Below are positions 1 through 7,145 of a stretch of 17,188 nucleotides of DNA, in pieces. Positions within the stretch are counted from its first letter, which is position 1. Each line of letters begins with the position of its first letter. This DNA comes from Candidatus Methanogaster sp. UBA203. Its GTDB lineage: Archaea; Halobacteriota; Methanosarcinia; Methanosarcinales; Methanogasteraceae. The position numbers and the translations under genes are program-made. The stretch spans positions 17,204 to 34,391 of the forward strand of contig DASC01000045.1 in the NCBI GenBank assembly GCA_002503595.1, in the 5' to 3' direction. The notes beneath the pieces were generated by a model. That model saw nothing but the letters and a program-made list of their open reading frames with translations. It was not told where the DNA came from and ran no database searches.

Positions 1-60
1 AGCGAGGATTGAAACGGTCTTAAAACTCTGCGTGCTCTGCGGTGATAAATCACTGGATTT
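1..60. other. Left flank with repeat-like motifs
   Basis: No gene is visible. The first 15 bases end in GGATTGAAAC, which resembles the 3' end of many CRISPR repeats, but only one copy is in the window. Two copies of CTCTGCG follow (26-32 and 35-41, period 9). A short inverted repeat, GTGAT-AA-ATCAC (42-53), lies just past the stop of the minus-strand gene ending at 61 and could act as a weak terminator hairpin. None of these can be assigned a function from this window alone. Confidence 0.3.
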
Positions 61-708
61 TTAGACAGTGCCCTCATCAGCAAAGAATCTCTTCACCTCG
101 CTCTCATGCATCGATCTTATATATACAACAGTACCCTGCAACACCCGGTATTCGAGGGAACTTTCACGTATTACATCCTTCGATCTCATCAAGACCAGCC
201 AGTTGGTCCTTGAAATGTTTTCCAGCGAATCATAGTACTCTTCTGCATCAAATCCGTCCCTGACCAGTTCCTCATAGCTGTTTCCGGATGCCCTCAAAAG
301 TTTCAGATAAAATCTCACATTCTCCCGGACACCTTCCAGAGCCACGCCCCCCATCTCTTCGTTATACACCCGATCGAAATCATTCCGGGATAGAAAGAGG
401 AGCATCGTCCTCACAACCTTCTTTGCTGCGTCACTAATATCCCCTACATAATCCGAGATCTCATTTTCCTTGCGTATCACGCTCTCTGCTATATTCAGGA
501 TGTATCTCTCCACTTTCAGGGTCTCTTCTTTCACCCGATCCATGTACATCCTCTTGTATCCATCCTTCAACCTTTTTGGAATCAAGAATAATACAAGACC
601 CTCCTCACTCCTTGTGATATCTCCAACTGCCTTTACTATCTCTTCTGTGGCTTTAGTGTTGTATTCATCGATAATCTTCCGTTTATCCTCGATTCCATCA
701 TCGGCCAT
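61..708 (-). CDS. Uncharacterised protein, last gene of DUF58-vWA operon
   Basis: I do not recognise this family. The product is about 215 residues, charged, without a signal peptide or an obvious membrane segment, so it is probably cytoplasmic. Much of it looks helical, with heptad-like stretches around residues 20-110. The start is placed at the ATG at 708 because it follows the upstream gene's TGA (712-710) after a single base (TGAGATG). A longer frame reading back to 756 would overlap the vWA gene for no reason. The stop is TAA. Its position as third gene after a DUF58 and a BatA-like protein suggests that it works with that membrane vWA system, for example as a cytosolic partner. That is inference from context only. 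Confidence 0.8.
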   Translation of the reverse strand: MADDGIEDKRKIIDEYNTKATEEIVKAVGDITRSEEGLVLFLIPKRLKDGYKRMYMDRVKEETLKVERYILNIAESVIRKENEISDYVGDISDAAKKVVRTMLLFLSRNDFDRVYNEEMGGVALEGVRENVRFYLKLLRASGNSYEELVRDGFDAEEYYDSLENISRTNWLVLMRSKDVIRESSLEYRVLQGTVVYIRSMHESEVKRFFADEGTV

Positions 709-709
709 C

Positions 710-2562
710 TCACAACTCGCCCCTCGCCCGGAGATAATACAGCTCGAAGCCTGCAATAAACATCACAAGAATGATCAGATAAGTCCACAACTCCTTTTCG
801 ACCTCTGCTTTGACAAGATCGGGCGTCAGTGTGCGCGCCTCCTCTGACATCGGATGGATTGAGAGATCGGACTCCAGAGGATCGTACAGGTTCGAAGCAA
901 TATCATCATCCCCGATCCGGTACCCGCCGACCTCGTCAAAGAGCAGGTTATCAGTCTCCACAGTTCCAGAAGGCGTGGTTACCTTCTGAACCCCGCCAAG
1001 CGGCAACATCCTCCCTGTTCTGACATTATATTCCTCGATTCCATGAACCCCGCTCATCCAGTCCACGATCTGCCTCCAGAATATCGGATAATCGACCCTC
1101 GTGTGGAAATCGTTCCATGTCGAGTCGCCTTCGCCGAATCCTGAATAAAATACGGTGCCAGACCCGCGTTTCTGGTATGCAAGCATAGGCGAGTCGTCAT
1201 CTGCGATCACGGTCACGATCGATCCATCTGCCGGTTCGGATCTGAGATGCGTGGTGACTGAAACGTCCTCGAATGCGATATCCTTTGTAAATTCGGTGGG
1301 CATCCTGGTTTCCAGCGCGGCAGCCCCTGCTTTTCCGGATATCTGCACAGGCAGCAGTCCTTCGGTCTCGATACCGTCGAGGTCGCTCGATGCAAGGATC
1401 ACGAGACTTCCCCCTGACTGCACGAACGACGCGAGATCCTTAAACGTCCCCGGAAGAAGCGAAGTCTTTGTGATGTTTCCGATAACAACGAGATCATAAT
1501 CATCGAAAGACGGGAGAACCGGTGGTTTTACGATTGAACATTCGGTATCGGGAAGCGAATTAAGTGCAATCTTCGCGGGAGGGTTTTTAGTCTCGCTTAC
1601 AACAAGGATCTTCCGTTTCGCCACCACAGGGATTGCGATGTAGGCGCGGTCATCGATCTTCAGCGAGTCCTTCTGCTTTAAGGAGATGATCGTAGCTCCT
1701 GGCTCGACATCGGTGAGCGCGAAGAGTTCGCTTGAGTGAGCGGGTACGGTTACGCTATCTGTGAGGGTCTTTTTGCCGTTTCGGAATATCTCGATCGGCA
1801 CCGTTTTTTTATCGTCCAAGTAATTTTTGATATTGCAAATATATTCATACGAATCCCCAATCCGTTCCAGTTTGCCATACGTGATCCCGATGTTCCCGGC
1901 ATCGTTTCCAACCTGCTTGTATGTCACATCGATACCATCTGCATTCGCAAGCATCTTTGAGGCTGCTATCGAGTCGCTATCGGTATTCGAGAAGTCAGAG
2001 ATCACAACGATTGCGCCCTTCTCGTCTTCAATCATGTTAGTTGCAAGGATGATCGCATCCCCTATGCTCGCAGTGGTCGCGCCCGGTGCAATGCGGTTCA
2101 GCGTATCCTTGGCACCCGATCTGCCCCCGCGCTGGAGCACAACGCCCGGGATATTCTTTGCCAGAATGATACTCGTCCTTCCGCTGACGAACTTCTCTGC
2201 GGCGTCCCTTGCACGATCGAATCTGCTCGGGTTCTCAGCCTGCATCGATGCGGATGCGTCGATGATGATCACGGTGTGGTCAGCACGCACGGTCTCGTTT
2301 GCGCTGTAGAACGGAGCCGCCATCGCAAGCGTCAGCAGGATCAGGAAGAGCAGTTGCATGAGCATCAGCGGATCCCTGATGATCTTCCTGAGCATCGTCT
2401 CGTATCGATGCTCTTTTCGCTCCGCATCCAGGATGAACATCAGCGACGGGATCTTTATGTCACGGGGCTTTGGTTTGATCAGATACAGGATCACAATCGG
2501 TATAAGACTCAGAAAACCAAGAAGTGCCAGTGGATTTGCAAATGCCGTCCCAATCCCCCCAT
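710..2562 (-). CDS. BatA-like membrane protein with vWA domain (5' frame break)
   Basis: This is the middle gene of a DUF58-vWA operon. Residues 1-60 (counting from GTG 2494) carry the BatA/aerotolerance-type N-terminal region with a membrane helix near 46-61. A von Willebrand A domain follows with the metal-site motif DASAS at residues 79-83 and a later ISDFS. The middle part (about 290-480) resembles the glutamine-amidotransferase-like fold seen after vWA in this family. A C-terminal helix (WTYLIILVMFIAGFELYYL) anchors it. The family N-terminus (FANPLALLGFLSLIPIVILYL) is encoded upstream of GTG 2494, back to 2560, but has no ATG, GTG or TTG in frame. The ATG at 2562-2560 is off by one base across a run of six G (2560-2555 on the minus strand). 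One extra G would restore a normal gene. The uninterrupted frame with a permitted start is 710-2494. The stop TGA lies one base before the next ATG. Confidence 0.85.
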
Positions 2563-2576
2563 ATCTCTTATCTGTC

Positions 2577-3434
2577 CTATCTCGCCCTCACTGCCTCAAA
2601 GAACGCATCAAATATCGGAACGTTCGTCCCGAAAGAGAAGTAATTTGCCCCGATGTGCATGCAAGTCTCTCTAACACCTCCGAAATGATCGTCAAGCAGC
2701 TTCCTGTACTCTTCTTTCATTTTCGGACTGATGTAGGTCTTTCTTACCGCATTCGTCTCCATATCATGTAATTTCACGTCTCCTGCGATGGTAAGGTCGT
2801 ATTCGGCAGGATCGAAGACCGAGATCGCGATCAGATCATTCGGTGCAAGCCGGTATAATCCAGCACGTATCGAGTCGAGATCGGTTAAGAAGTCTGATAT
2901 GACTATGACAAGCGATTTTGACCGGATCATCTTCCCGTACTGCTGGGTGCAGTGGTCGAATTTCGTTTCTCCGGATAGCGGCATCCGGTTCAGTCTGTCG
3001 ATCGTGTGAAGCAGGTACCCGCGCCCTCGTTTCGGAGGTGTGATGTCGATAGTCTCTCCAAACGTCGATATTGCGAACTTCTCGTTCTCTCTCGTCACCA
3101 GATAACCGAATCCGCACGCAAGCATCGCTGCATAATCGAACTTCGTCATCCCATTGCTCGAATAATCCATGCTCTTGCTCGAATCGAGGAGTATGTGCGT
3201 GGTTACGTTCTTCTCTTCCTCGAATTTGCGGATGTAGAGTTTCTCTGTCCTTCCGTACACCCGCCAGTCGATAGTCCTGATATCGTCACCGGGCATGTAC
3301 TCGCGATACCCTACGATCTCAATTCCCTTCCCCTGCAACACAGCCCGCCTGCTGCCCGCGTACACGCTCGATACACGCTTGCGCACCATAAGCGAGAATC
3401 GATTCAGTTGATTGAAGAACTCGGTATCGATCAT
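2577..3434 (-). CDS. DUF58 family vWA-like protein
   Basis: The 285-residue product matches DUF58, whose members commonly accompany MoxR ATPases and BatA-type vWA proteins. The signature region around residues 37-75 shows G-I-E-I-x3-R-E-Y, PGDD (48-51), the IDW triplet (55-57) and KLYIRKFEEE. A vWA-like core follows with the metal-site residues D84-S86-S88 in LLDSSKSM, T157 in GETKFD and D181 in VISDF. There is no signal peptide or membrane helix, so it is cytoplasmic. It is the first gene of the operon, with a TATA box 26 bases ahead of the ATG, which implies a leaderless or very short-leader transcript. The stop is TAG, and the next frame starts 14 bases later. A MoxR gene would be expected just upstream in a typical cluster but is absent. 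Confidence 0.92.
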   Translation of the reverse strand: MIDTEFFNQLNRFSLMVRKRVSSVYAGSRRAVLQGKGIEIVGYREYMPGDDIRTIDWRVYGRTEKLYIRKFEEEKNVTTHILLDSSKSMDYSSNGMTKFDYAAMLACGFGYLVTRENEKFAISTFGETIDITPPKRGRGYLLHTIDRLNRMPLSGETKFDHCTQQYGKMIRSKSLVIVISDFLTDLDSIRAGLYRLAPNDLIAISVFDPAEYDLTIAGDVKLHDMETNAVRKTYISPKMKEEYRKLLDDHFGGVRETCMHIGANYFSFGTNVPIFDAFFEAVRAR

Positions 3435-3459
3435 CGTGACGTATTATGTAATCTCGGGG

Positions 3460-3468
3460 GTATAAATA
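3460..3468 (-). promoter_or_regulatory. TATA box for the DUF58 operon
   Basis: On the minus strand this reads as an archaeal TATA element (ATATTTATA). Its spacing of roughly 26-29 bases to the ATG at 3434 puts the transcription start at or next to the start codon, as in leaderless archaeal transcripts. No Shine-Dalgarno sequence precedes the ATG, which fits. Confidence 0.6.
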
Positions 3469-3611
3469 TGATTGTTGTACTTGCCTGCTGACTGTTGGAT
3501 CTGATCATTCGAAGCATATCCAAAACCCTTCAGGATATGGAAGATTTAAGCAATCCGGAACATATTTTCTCCGCAACACTGCCGGTGGTTGCGTGACCGC
3601 CACAACTCGTC

Positions 3612-3888
3612 CAGTATCTCCGAAACAAAATTTATATGGTGCTGAGCTTCAAAGCGTTTGTCATAGCGATGCACAAGATGAGCAGCGAAAGAATTGCGTA
3701 GACAGAGAGGAAATCAGCGAGGGCGAACAGATAGACGACAGGGAGCTATCGCGTTGTCAGGCCATTGAAACATCAGGAGTTCAATGGTAGTATGTCCACC
3801 AGGACAGGGTTTCTTCTCAAAAAAGATAGGGGTTCAAGCTTGGGCGCTCTCAATCTTTTTGTAGATTCCTGTGGATTCGGAGATACTG
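3612..3888. repeat. 13-bp inverted repeat enclosing about 250 bases (MITE-like?)
   Basis: CAGTATCTCCGAA at 3612-3624 is repeated exactly in inverse as TTCGGAGATACTG at 3876-3888. A second weaker match lies outside each arm: TTGCGTGAC near 3589-3597 and, inverted, GTCACCGCAA near 3891-3900. This arrangement resembles the terminal inverted repeats of a small non-autonomous element or of a decayed insertion sequence. I see no intact transposase inside and could not define target-site duplications. The gap 3435-4012 contains no convincing gene. A 65-codon frame at 3593-3790 has no recognisable product. Confidence 0.35.
3762..3804. other. Two adjacent hairpins in the intergenic region
   Basis: CCATTGAA (3762-3769) pairs perfectly with TTCAATGG (3780-3787) across a 10-base loop. 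Three bases later, TGTCC-ACCA-GGACA forms a second small hairpin at about 3791-3804. They sit inside the inverted repeat above. They could be the folded interior of a mobile element or part of a small RNA; nothing here decides between these. Confidence 0.35.
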
Positions 3889-3901
3889 TCGTCACCGCAA
3901 G

Positions 3902-3910
3902 TTTTATGTA
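3902..3910 (+). promoter_or_regulatory. Possible TATA box for the secreted Cys-rich protein
   Basis: TTTTATGTA is the best TATA-like site upstream of the gene starting at 4013. It would give a leader of roughly 80 bases, long enough to hold the strong Shine-Dalgarno site at 4002-4010. Another TATA-like stretch, TTTATATGG at about 3630-3638, is much further away. Confidence 0.35.
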
Positions 3911-4001
3911 TTGTGGCTCCTAACGGAGTAGCGCGGAATGTTGTGTACACTTAGGTGTTATTAGTCGTTATGGCAGTTAGCTGTGGATGACATTCCGAGA
4001 T

Positions 4002-4010
4002 AGGTGATCC
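4002..4010 (+). promoter_or_regulatory. Ribosome binding site deciding the start at 4013
   Basis: AGGTGATCC is fully complementary to the usual 3' end of archaeal 16S rRNA (GGATCACCT). It lies two bases before GTG at 4013. The alternative GTG at 4004 lies inside this site and so cannot be the start served by it. Confidence 0.7.
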
Positions 4011-4012
4011 AA

Positions 4013-5044
4013 GTGAAACCAACAACAATACTGGTCGTGGCAATCGTGGTTGCTGCGATGTTTGTGATGTCTGCAACAGCAGATCCGAATGAGAAGAACT
4101 TAGACACTTCGCTCGACCCGTACACCCCGGGTGATCTCAAGAATCCGCTCGGCGCAGACTTGCATGAACTGAGCCCGAACTACTGCAACGATTACAATCT
4201 GAGCAGTTGGTACGACAACAACAAGGATAGTGCGCTCAGCCCCGGCGATGTGATCGATATCACACATAACGACACGGGAGTGAAGACGTACTGGCATGTG
4301 GACACTGTGACCGTTACCATCATTGCGACCGACAAAGGAGACAAGCGGGCCGACGTACCGAAGAGGTACTTCGATTACGTGGGCGAGGCTCCGACAAAGA
4401 TATCGATAGAAGCGGTGCTCAAAGACCCGATCGGTCTCTGGCGCGAGATTTACCCGGGTTCCGAAAACTATAGCTTAACGAAATGGACGGAGAGTGTGAC
4501 GGACAAGGCTGAGGAACTTACTGCTGGCGATATCATTACCTTGGAGAATGTAAGCACGAAGTCATCAAAAGAGCTTGATGTGCTGGAAGTGAAGATCGAT
4601 ATCGACGTGAGAAAGATGTGCCTCGGCGAGTGCTACACAGAGGCTGGCTGCGAAGGCGATATGCTAGGCGTAATGCCCTGCTGGCAGTGCCTTGGCAAAG
4701 GACCTGATAGTGCTGATCCACAGGGCAAATCCTGGACGAGCATTTACTGCACTGATTTCTGCCCATGTCCATGCGATGAGTCGCTGTGCTGGAATACAAC
4801 ATGCCCGGATTGCTGCGATGGAATCGACAACGATAAGGATGGCCGATACGACAGTGATGGCGGACCATACGGATGGGACTTCCAAGATCACCAGTGCGAA
4901 TGCTGCTTAGACTTCAATGAATCGGTAGTGGATCAATGTGGTCAAGGTGGCGCATGGCCATGCATCCCGGAAGCAGCGACCATTGCGCTGGTCGGCGTCG
5001 GCATACTCGGCATCTTCGGAATTGGACTGAGACGGCGGGAGTAG
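4013..5044 (+). CDS. Secreted Cys-rich protein with PEP-CTERM-like sorting signal
   Basis: The product has about 343 residues. It begins with a Sec signal peptide (basic start, then VVAIVVAAMFVMSATA). Two related segments follow, at about 41-105 and 136-199. Each has an LK-(N/D)-P-(L/I)-G start, then Y-x-L-(S/T)-x-W and L-x-x-GD-(V/I)-I, ending in a V-x-V/I strand, so this is an internal duplication. From about 202 to 317 it is cysteine-rich (18 Cys) and contains CCDGIDNDKDGRYDSDGG, an Asp-rich metal-binding-like loop seen in surface proteins. The C-terminus is IPEAATIALVGVGILGIFGI followed by GLRRRE: a PE motif, a membrane helix and a basic cluster, the tripartite signal cut by exosortases. 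Several N-x-S/T sites suggest glycosylation. The start at GTG 4013 is chosen from the ribosome site at 4002-4010. The stop is TAG, then a strong terminator. The exosortase gene lies immediately downstream, so this is very likely its substrate. Function of the mature protein is unknown. Confidence 0.9.
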   Translation: MKPTTILVVAIVVAAMFVMSATADPNEKNLDTSLDPYTPGDLKNPLGADLHELSPNYCNDYNLSSWYDNNKDSALSPGDVIDITHNDTGVKTYWHVDTVTVTIIATDKGDKRADVPKRYFDYVGEAPTKISIEAVLKDPIGLWREIYPGSENYSLTKWTESVTDKAEELTAGDIITLENVSTKSSKELDVLEVKIDIDVRKMCLGECYTEAGCEGDMLGVMPCWQCLGKGPDSADPQGKSWTSIYCTDFCPCPCDESLCWNTTCPDCCDGIDNDKDGRYDSDGGPYGWDFQDHQCECCLDFNESVVDQCGQGGAWPCIPEAATIALVGVGILGIFGIGLRRRE

Positions 5045-5050
5045 GCTGAG

Positions 5051-5094
5051 ATTGCGAGCAGCAGCAACCCTGCCTCGCAATTTTTATTTTTTTT
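5051..5094 (+). terminator. Hairpin plus poly-T terminator
   Basis: ATTGCGAG (5051-5058) pairs perfectly with CTCGCAAT (5074-5081) and is followed by an almost pure T run to 5094. It begins six bases after the stop of the Cys-rich protein gene and separates that gene's transcript from the exosortase operon. Confidence 0.75.
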
Positions 5095-5119
5095 AAAGAA
5101 TTGCGCCAAGCGATGCAAG

Positions 5120-5129
5120 CATTTATCTA
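5120..5129 (+). promoter_or_regulatory. TATA-like element for the exosortase operon
   Basis: CATTTATCTA lies about 25-30 bases ahead of the ATG at 5154, giving a very short leader. No Shine-Dalgarno site precedes the ATG, in keeping with leaderless translation. A separate promoter here fits the terminator just upstream. Confidence 0.45.
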
Positions 5130-5153
5130 CACCGAGCGCATCAGATCGAGATC

Positions 5154-5990
5154 ATGGAAGGCTCCAGATACAGAACATTGGCAATTCTTGCCGCAACGAT
5201 CGGCTTGATAGTAGTCATCTACTCAAACACCCTGATCTGGCTGTTTACTGCATGGTGGAGCGACCCGTACTACTCCCACGGCGTTCTTGTGCCGCTTATC
5301 TCGGGCTACCTGATATGGAGCAAACGCGCTCTGTTATCAGAACTTCCGAAAGAACCATCCGGTCTCGGAATCCCGGTCATCGTAGCAGGGCTTCTGATCC
5401 ACGGCGTCGGGCTCTTCCGGACGATCCGGTTCGCATCTGCGATCTCAATCGTGATCGTTATTGCCGGAATAATTCTCTTTATCTACGGCACCGGCGTCAT
5501 GAAATCACTGCTCTTCCCGGTCTCTTTCCTCGTCTTCATGGCGCCGATACCGTTCACTCCGGTAATCGGCGCAGCCCTGCAGGCACCCTCTGCAGGACTT
5601 GCAGCAACGCTCGTGAGCGCTCTTGGAATACCTGCAACCGTCGCAGGCGCAGAGATCCATCTTACAGAGTGCGCGTTTGATGTGGGAGCGCCCTGCAGCG
5701 GGCTCCGGTCGATTATATCGCTTCTGACGCTCGCCGCGCTCTATGCGTACCTGCTGGAGGGTTCCATTTTTATGAAGGCGGCGGTGTTCGTATCAGCACT
5801 ACCGATCGCAATCGCTGCAAACGTGCTGCGGATAACCTCCATACTGCTCGTAGCAAACGTCTATGGGGGCGATGCTGCGATGAGATTCTTCCATGATTTT
5901 TCGAGTCTGCTGCTCTTCAGCATATCACTGATAGGTCTACTGATCGTGGGGAGGTGTTTCGGATCGCTGAGATTCAAAAGAATATCCTGA
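5154..5990 (+). CDS. Exosortase/archaeosortase family transpeptidase
   Basis: This is a polytopic membrane protein of 278 residues with about eight helices, the normal size for the family. Exosortases cut C-terminal sorting signals of secreted proteins in the membrane and hand the product on for attachment or glycosylation. The three catalytic residues are in their expected contexts: Cys181 in GAPCSGLRS, Arg226 in AANVLRITS and His247 in MRFFHDF. The N-terminal part has the usual helix with YYSHG and PLIS (residues 39-50). It lies 109 bases after the gene for a protein with a PEP-CTERM-like tail and overlaps the following EpsI-type gene by 37 bases. Known archaeal classes pair with PGF-, PEF- or other CTERM signals. 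The adjacent signal here looks more like the bacterial PEP-CTERM type, so the subclass is left open. Confidence 0.94.
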   Translation: MEGSRYRTLAILAATIGLIVVIYSNTLIWLFTAWWSDPYYSHGVLVPLISGYLIWSKRALLSELPKEPSGLGIPVIVAGLLIHGVGLFRTIRFASAISIVIVIAGIILFIYGTGVMKSLLFPVSFLVFMAPIPFTPVIGAALQAPSAGLAATLVSALGIPATVAGAEIHLTECAFDVGAPCSGLRSIISLLTLAALYAYLLEGSIFMKAAVFVSALPIAIAANVLRITSILLVANVYGGDAAMRFFHDFSSLLLFSISLIGLLIVGRCFGSLRFKRIS

Positions 5991-6766
5991 CACTCTTTGG
6001 CATCATCCTGCTTGCAGGCATTCTGATCTACCTTCTGGCACCATCCGGCATCGCAGATTATACGGTTGTTGGGACATCGTACTGGCATGAGACCAGGGAC
6101 AGGTTGCTCTTAAAGACCGCTTATAACTACAACAACATAGAGGAGATCAAGAACTTCCCAACCGCGCTTGGCGACTGGAGGGGGTACGACTTCAGGTATT
6201 CCGAGAGTGTCTATGAGATGCTGAATGCGAGCATCATCCTGAGCAGGTCGTACTCTGCGCACGGGGAGCTGATATGGATGGACATCATCAACAGCAAGAA
6301 GGGCGAGAGTTTTCATGACCCGAAGATCTGCTACGGCGGTAGCTGGAACATCGTGAACGAGAGCATCGAGACGTTCCATGTGACCGGGAACCGGACGCAC
6401 CTGATATTTGGCGAGATGCATGCGAACCGGCTGGACATAGAGAATAAGAAGGATCCGAACGAGCGGCAGGTCGTGCTCTACTGGTTCATGTTCAAGCGGT
6501 TCAGCGACGAAGGCGTGACGATGATACGGCTCTCTGCGCCAGTGAGGGACAATCCGGAGGCGACCTTTGCGATGATGAAGGGATTTCTTGAGGACGAACT
6601 CTTTGCTGCGATGTATGAAAGCGAGGCAGAGGAGGTGACCGTTGCGGAACGGCTCATCAAAGAGCACGGGATCCTCGGCATTGTTGCCATGCTTATTCTC
6701 CTTCTGGTGCCGATTTGCCTGATATTTTCCGAACAATTGAAGCGAATTGCCACAAGGTTTAAGTAG
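5954..6766 (+). CDS. EpsI/DUF3485 exosortase-associated protein
   Basis: The product has 270 residues with one membrane helix near the N-terminus (about 11-29), an extracytoplasmic domain and a C-terminal helix (about 240-258). Motifs of the EpsI/DUF3485 family are visible: FPTALGDWRGYD at 68-79 and HDPKICYGGSW at 121-131, with the family's H-P-C spacing, plus VVLYWF at 173-178. In bacteria this domain is either fused to the exosortase or encoded beside it and is thought to help sorting; its exact role is unknown. GTG at 5954 gives a 37-base overlap with the exosortase, which points to coupled translation. The purine-rich GGGGAGG touches this GTG, so the real start may be a few codons further in. 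The gene ends with two TAG codons in a row. Confidence 0.85.
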   Translation: MFRIAEIQKNILTLFGIILLAGILIYLLAPSGIADYTVVGTSYWHETRDRLLLKTAYNYNNIEEIKNFPTALGDWRGYDFRYSESVYEMLNASIILSRSYSAHGELIWMDIINSKKGESFHDPKICYGGSWNIVNESIETFHVTGNRTHLIFGEMHANRLDIENKKDPNERQVVLYWFMFKRFSDEGVTMIRLSAPVRDNPEATFAMMKGFLEDELFAAMYESEAEEVTVAERLIKEHGILGIVAMLILLLVPICLIFSEQLKRIATRFK

Positions 6767-6777
6767 TAGTTCTGTCA

Positions 6778-6870
6778 TTGATTGTGTATGAATGCGCAGG
6801 ATTGCAGATGATTTTGGCTGCGGTGATGCTTGTCTGCATCGCCAGTTTTAAGAAGTTGAAGAACGAGTAG
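6778..6870 (+). CDS. Possible small single-helix membrane protein
   Basis: This is an open frame after the EpsI gene, with possible starts at TTG 6778, GTG 6784 or ATG 6808, ending at TAG 6868-6870. From the ATG it encodes a 20-residue peptide with a hydrophobic core (MILAAVMLVCIASF) and a basic end (KKLKNE), the shape of a minimal membrane peptide. The longer starts give up to 30 residues. There is no clear ribosome site. It may be chance, but it lies in an otherwise compact operon and the hydrophobic-then-basic pattern is not typical of noncoding sequence. Confidence 0.3.
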   Translation: MIVYECAGLQMILAAVMLVCIASFKKLKNE

Positions 6871-6894
6871 AACTAAAATCACACGAAAACGACC

Positions 6895-7128
6895 ATGTTA
6901 ACAGTAACCGCCCTCACAAACGTCCAGGACACGTTTTCAGTCGAGCAGGTAGTGACAGGTGGGATGCTCGCAACGATCTCCCTGATCATATCGCTGTCCA
7001 TGGCTGAAGTCCTTGTCGAATCGAAATGGTGGAACAGATGGGCATCGAACACGCTTGAGATCTGTAATACCCCGCTGCTCGTGGTCTTCGCGGCGATTGT
7101 TGCGTTTAAGGTACTGCTTGTGCTATAA
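6895..7128 (+). CDS. Small two-helix membrane protein, unrecognised
   Basis: The 77-residue product has two hydrophobic segments, about 20-40 (VTGGMLATISLIISLSMAEV) and 60-77 (LLVVFAAIVAFKVLLVL). A short polar linker between them contains KWWNRW. I do not recognise the family. It is the last plus-strand gene of the sorting island, 128 bases after the EpsI gene and convergent with the CPBP protein gene. Codon pattern and hydrophobic profile look like a true gene. Cotranscription with the exosortase is plausible and would make it a candidate accessory protein. No ribosome site is obvious before the ATG. Confidence 0.6.
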   Translation: MLTVTALTNVQDTFSVEQVVTGGMLATISLIISLSMAEVLVESKWWNRWASNTLEICNTPLLVVFAAIVAFKVLLVL

Positions 7129-7144
7129 CTATAGGCACTATAGT
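7128..7144. terminator. AT-rich palindrome between convergent genes
   Basis: ACTATAG-GCA-CTATAGT is a perfect 7-bp inverted repeat. It starts at the last base of one stop codon and ends one base before the stop of the convergent CPBP gene. Its position suggests a bidirectional terminator, but the stem is AT-rich and no long T run follows. Confidence 0.35.
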
Positions 7145-7145
7145 A

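Noticed and set aside
1827..2309. 160-codon open frame on the plus strand
   Set aside because: Antisense shadow within the vWA gene; Ser/Ile-rich product without recognisable domains.
3593..3790. 65-codon plus-strand frame in the intergenic gap
   Set aside because: Polar, unrecognisable product that crosses the inverted-repeat arm and a hairpin; more likely chance in the repeat-bounded element.
6110..6778. 222-codon open frame on the minus strand
   Set aside because: Lies wholly antisense to the EpsI/DUF3485 gene, whose motifs are clear. The product is rich in His, Pro and Arg with no family resemblance.
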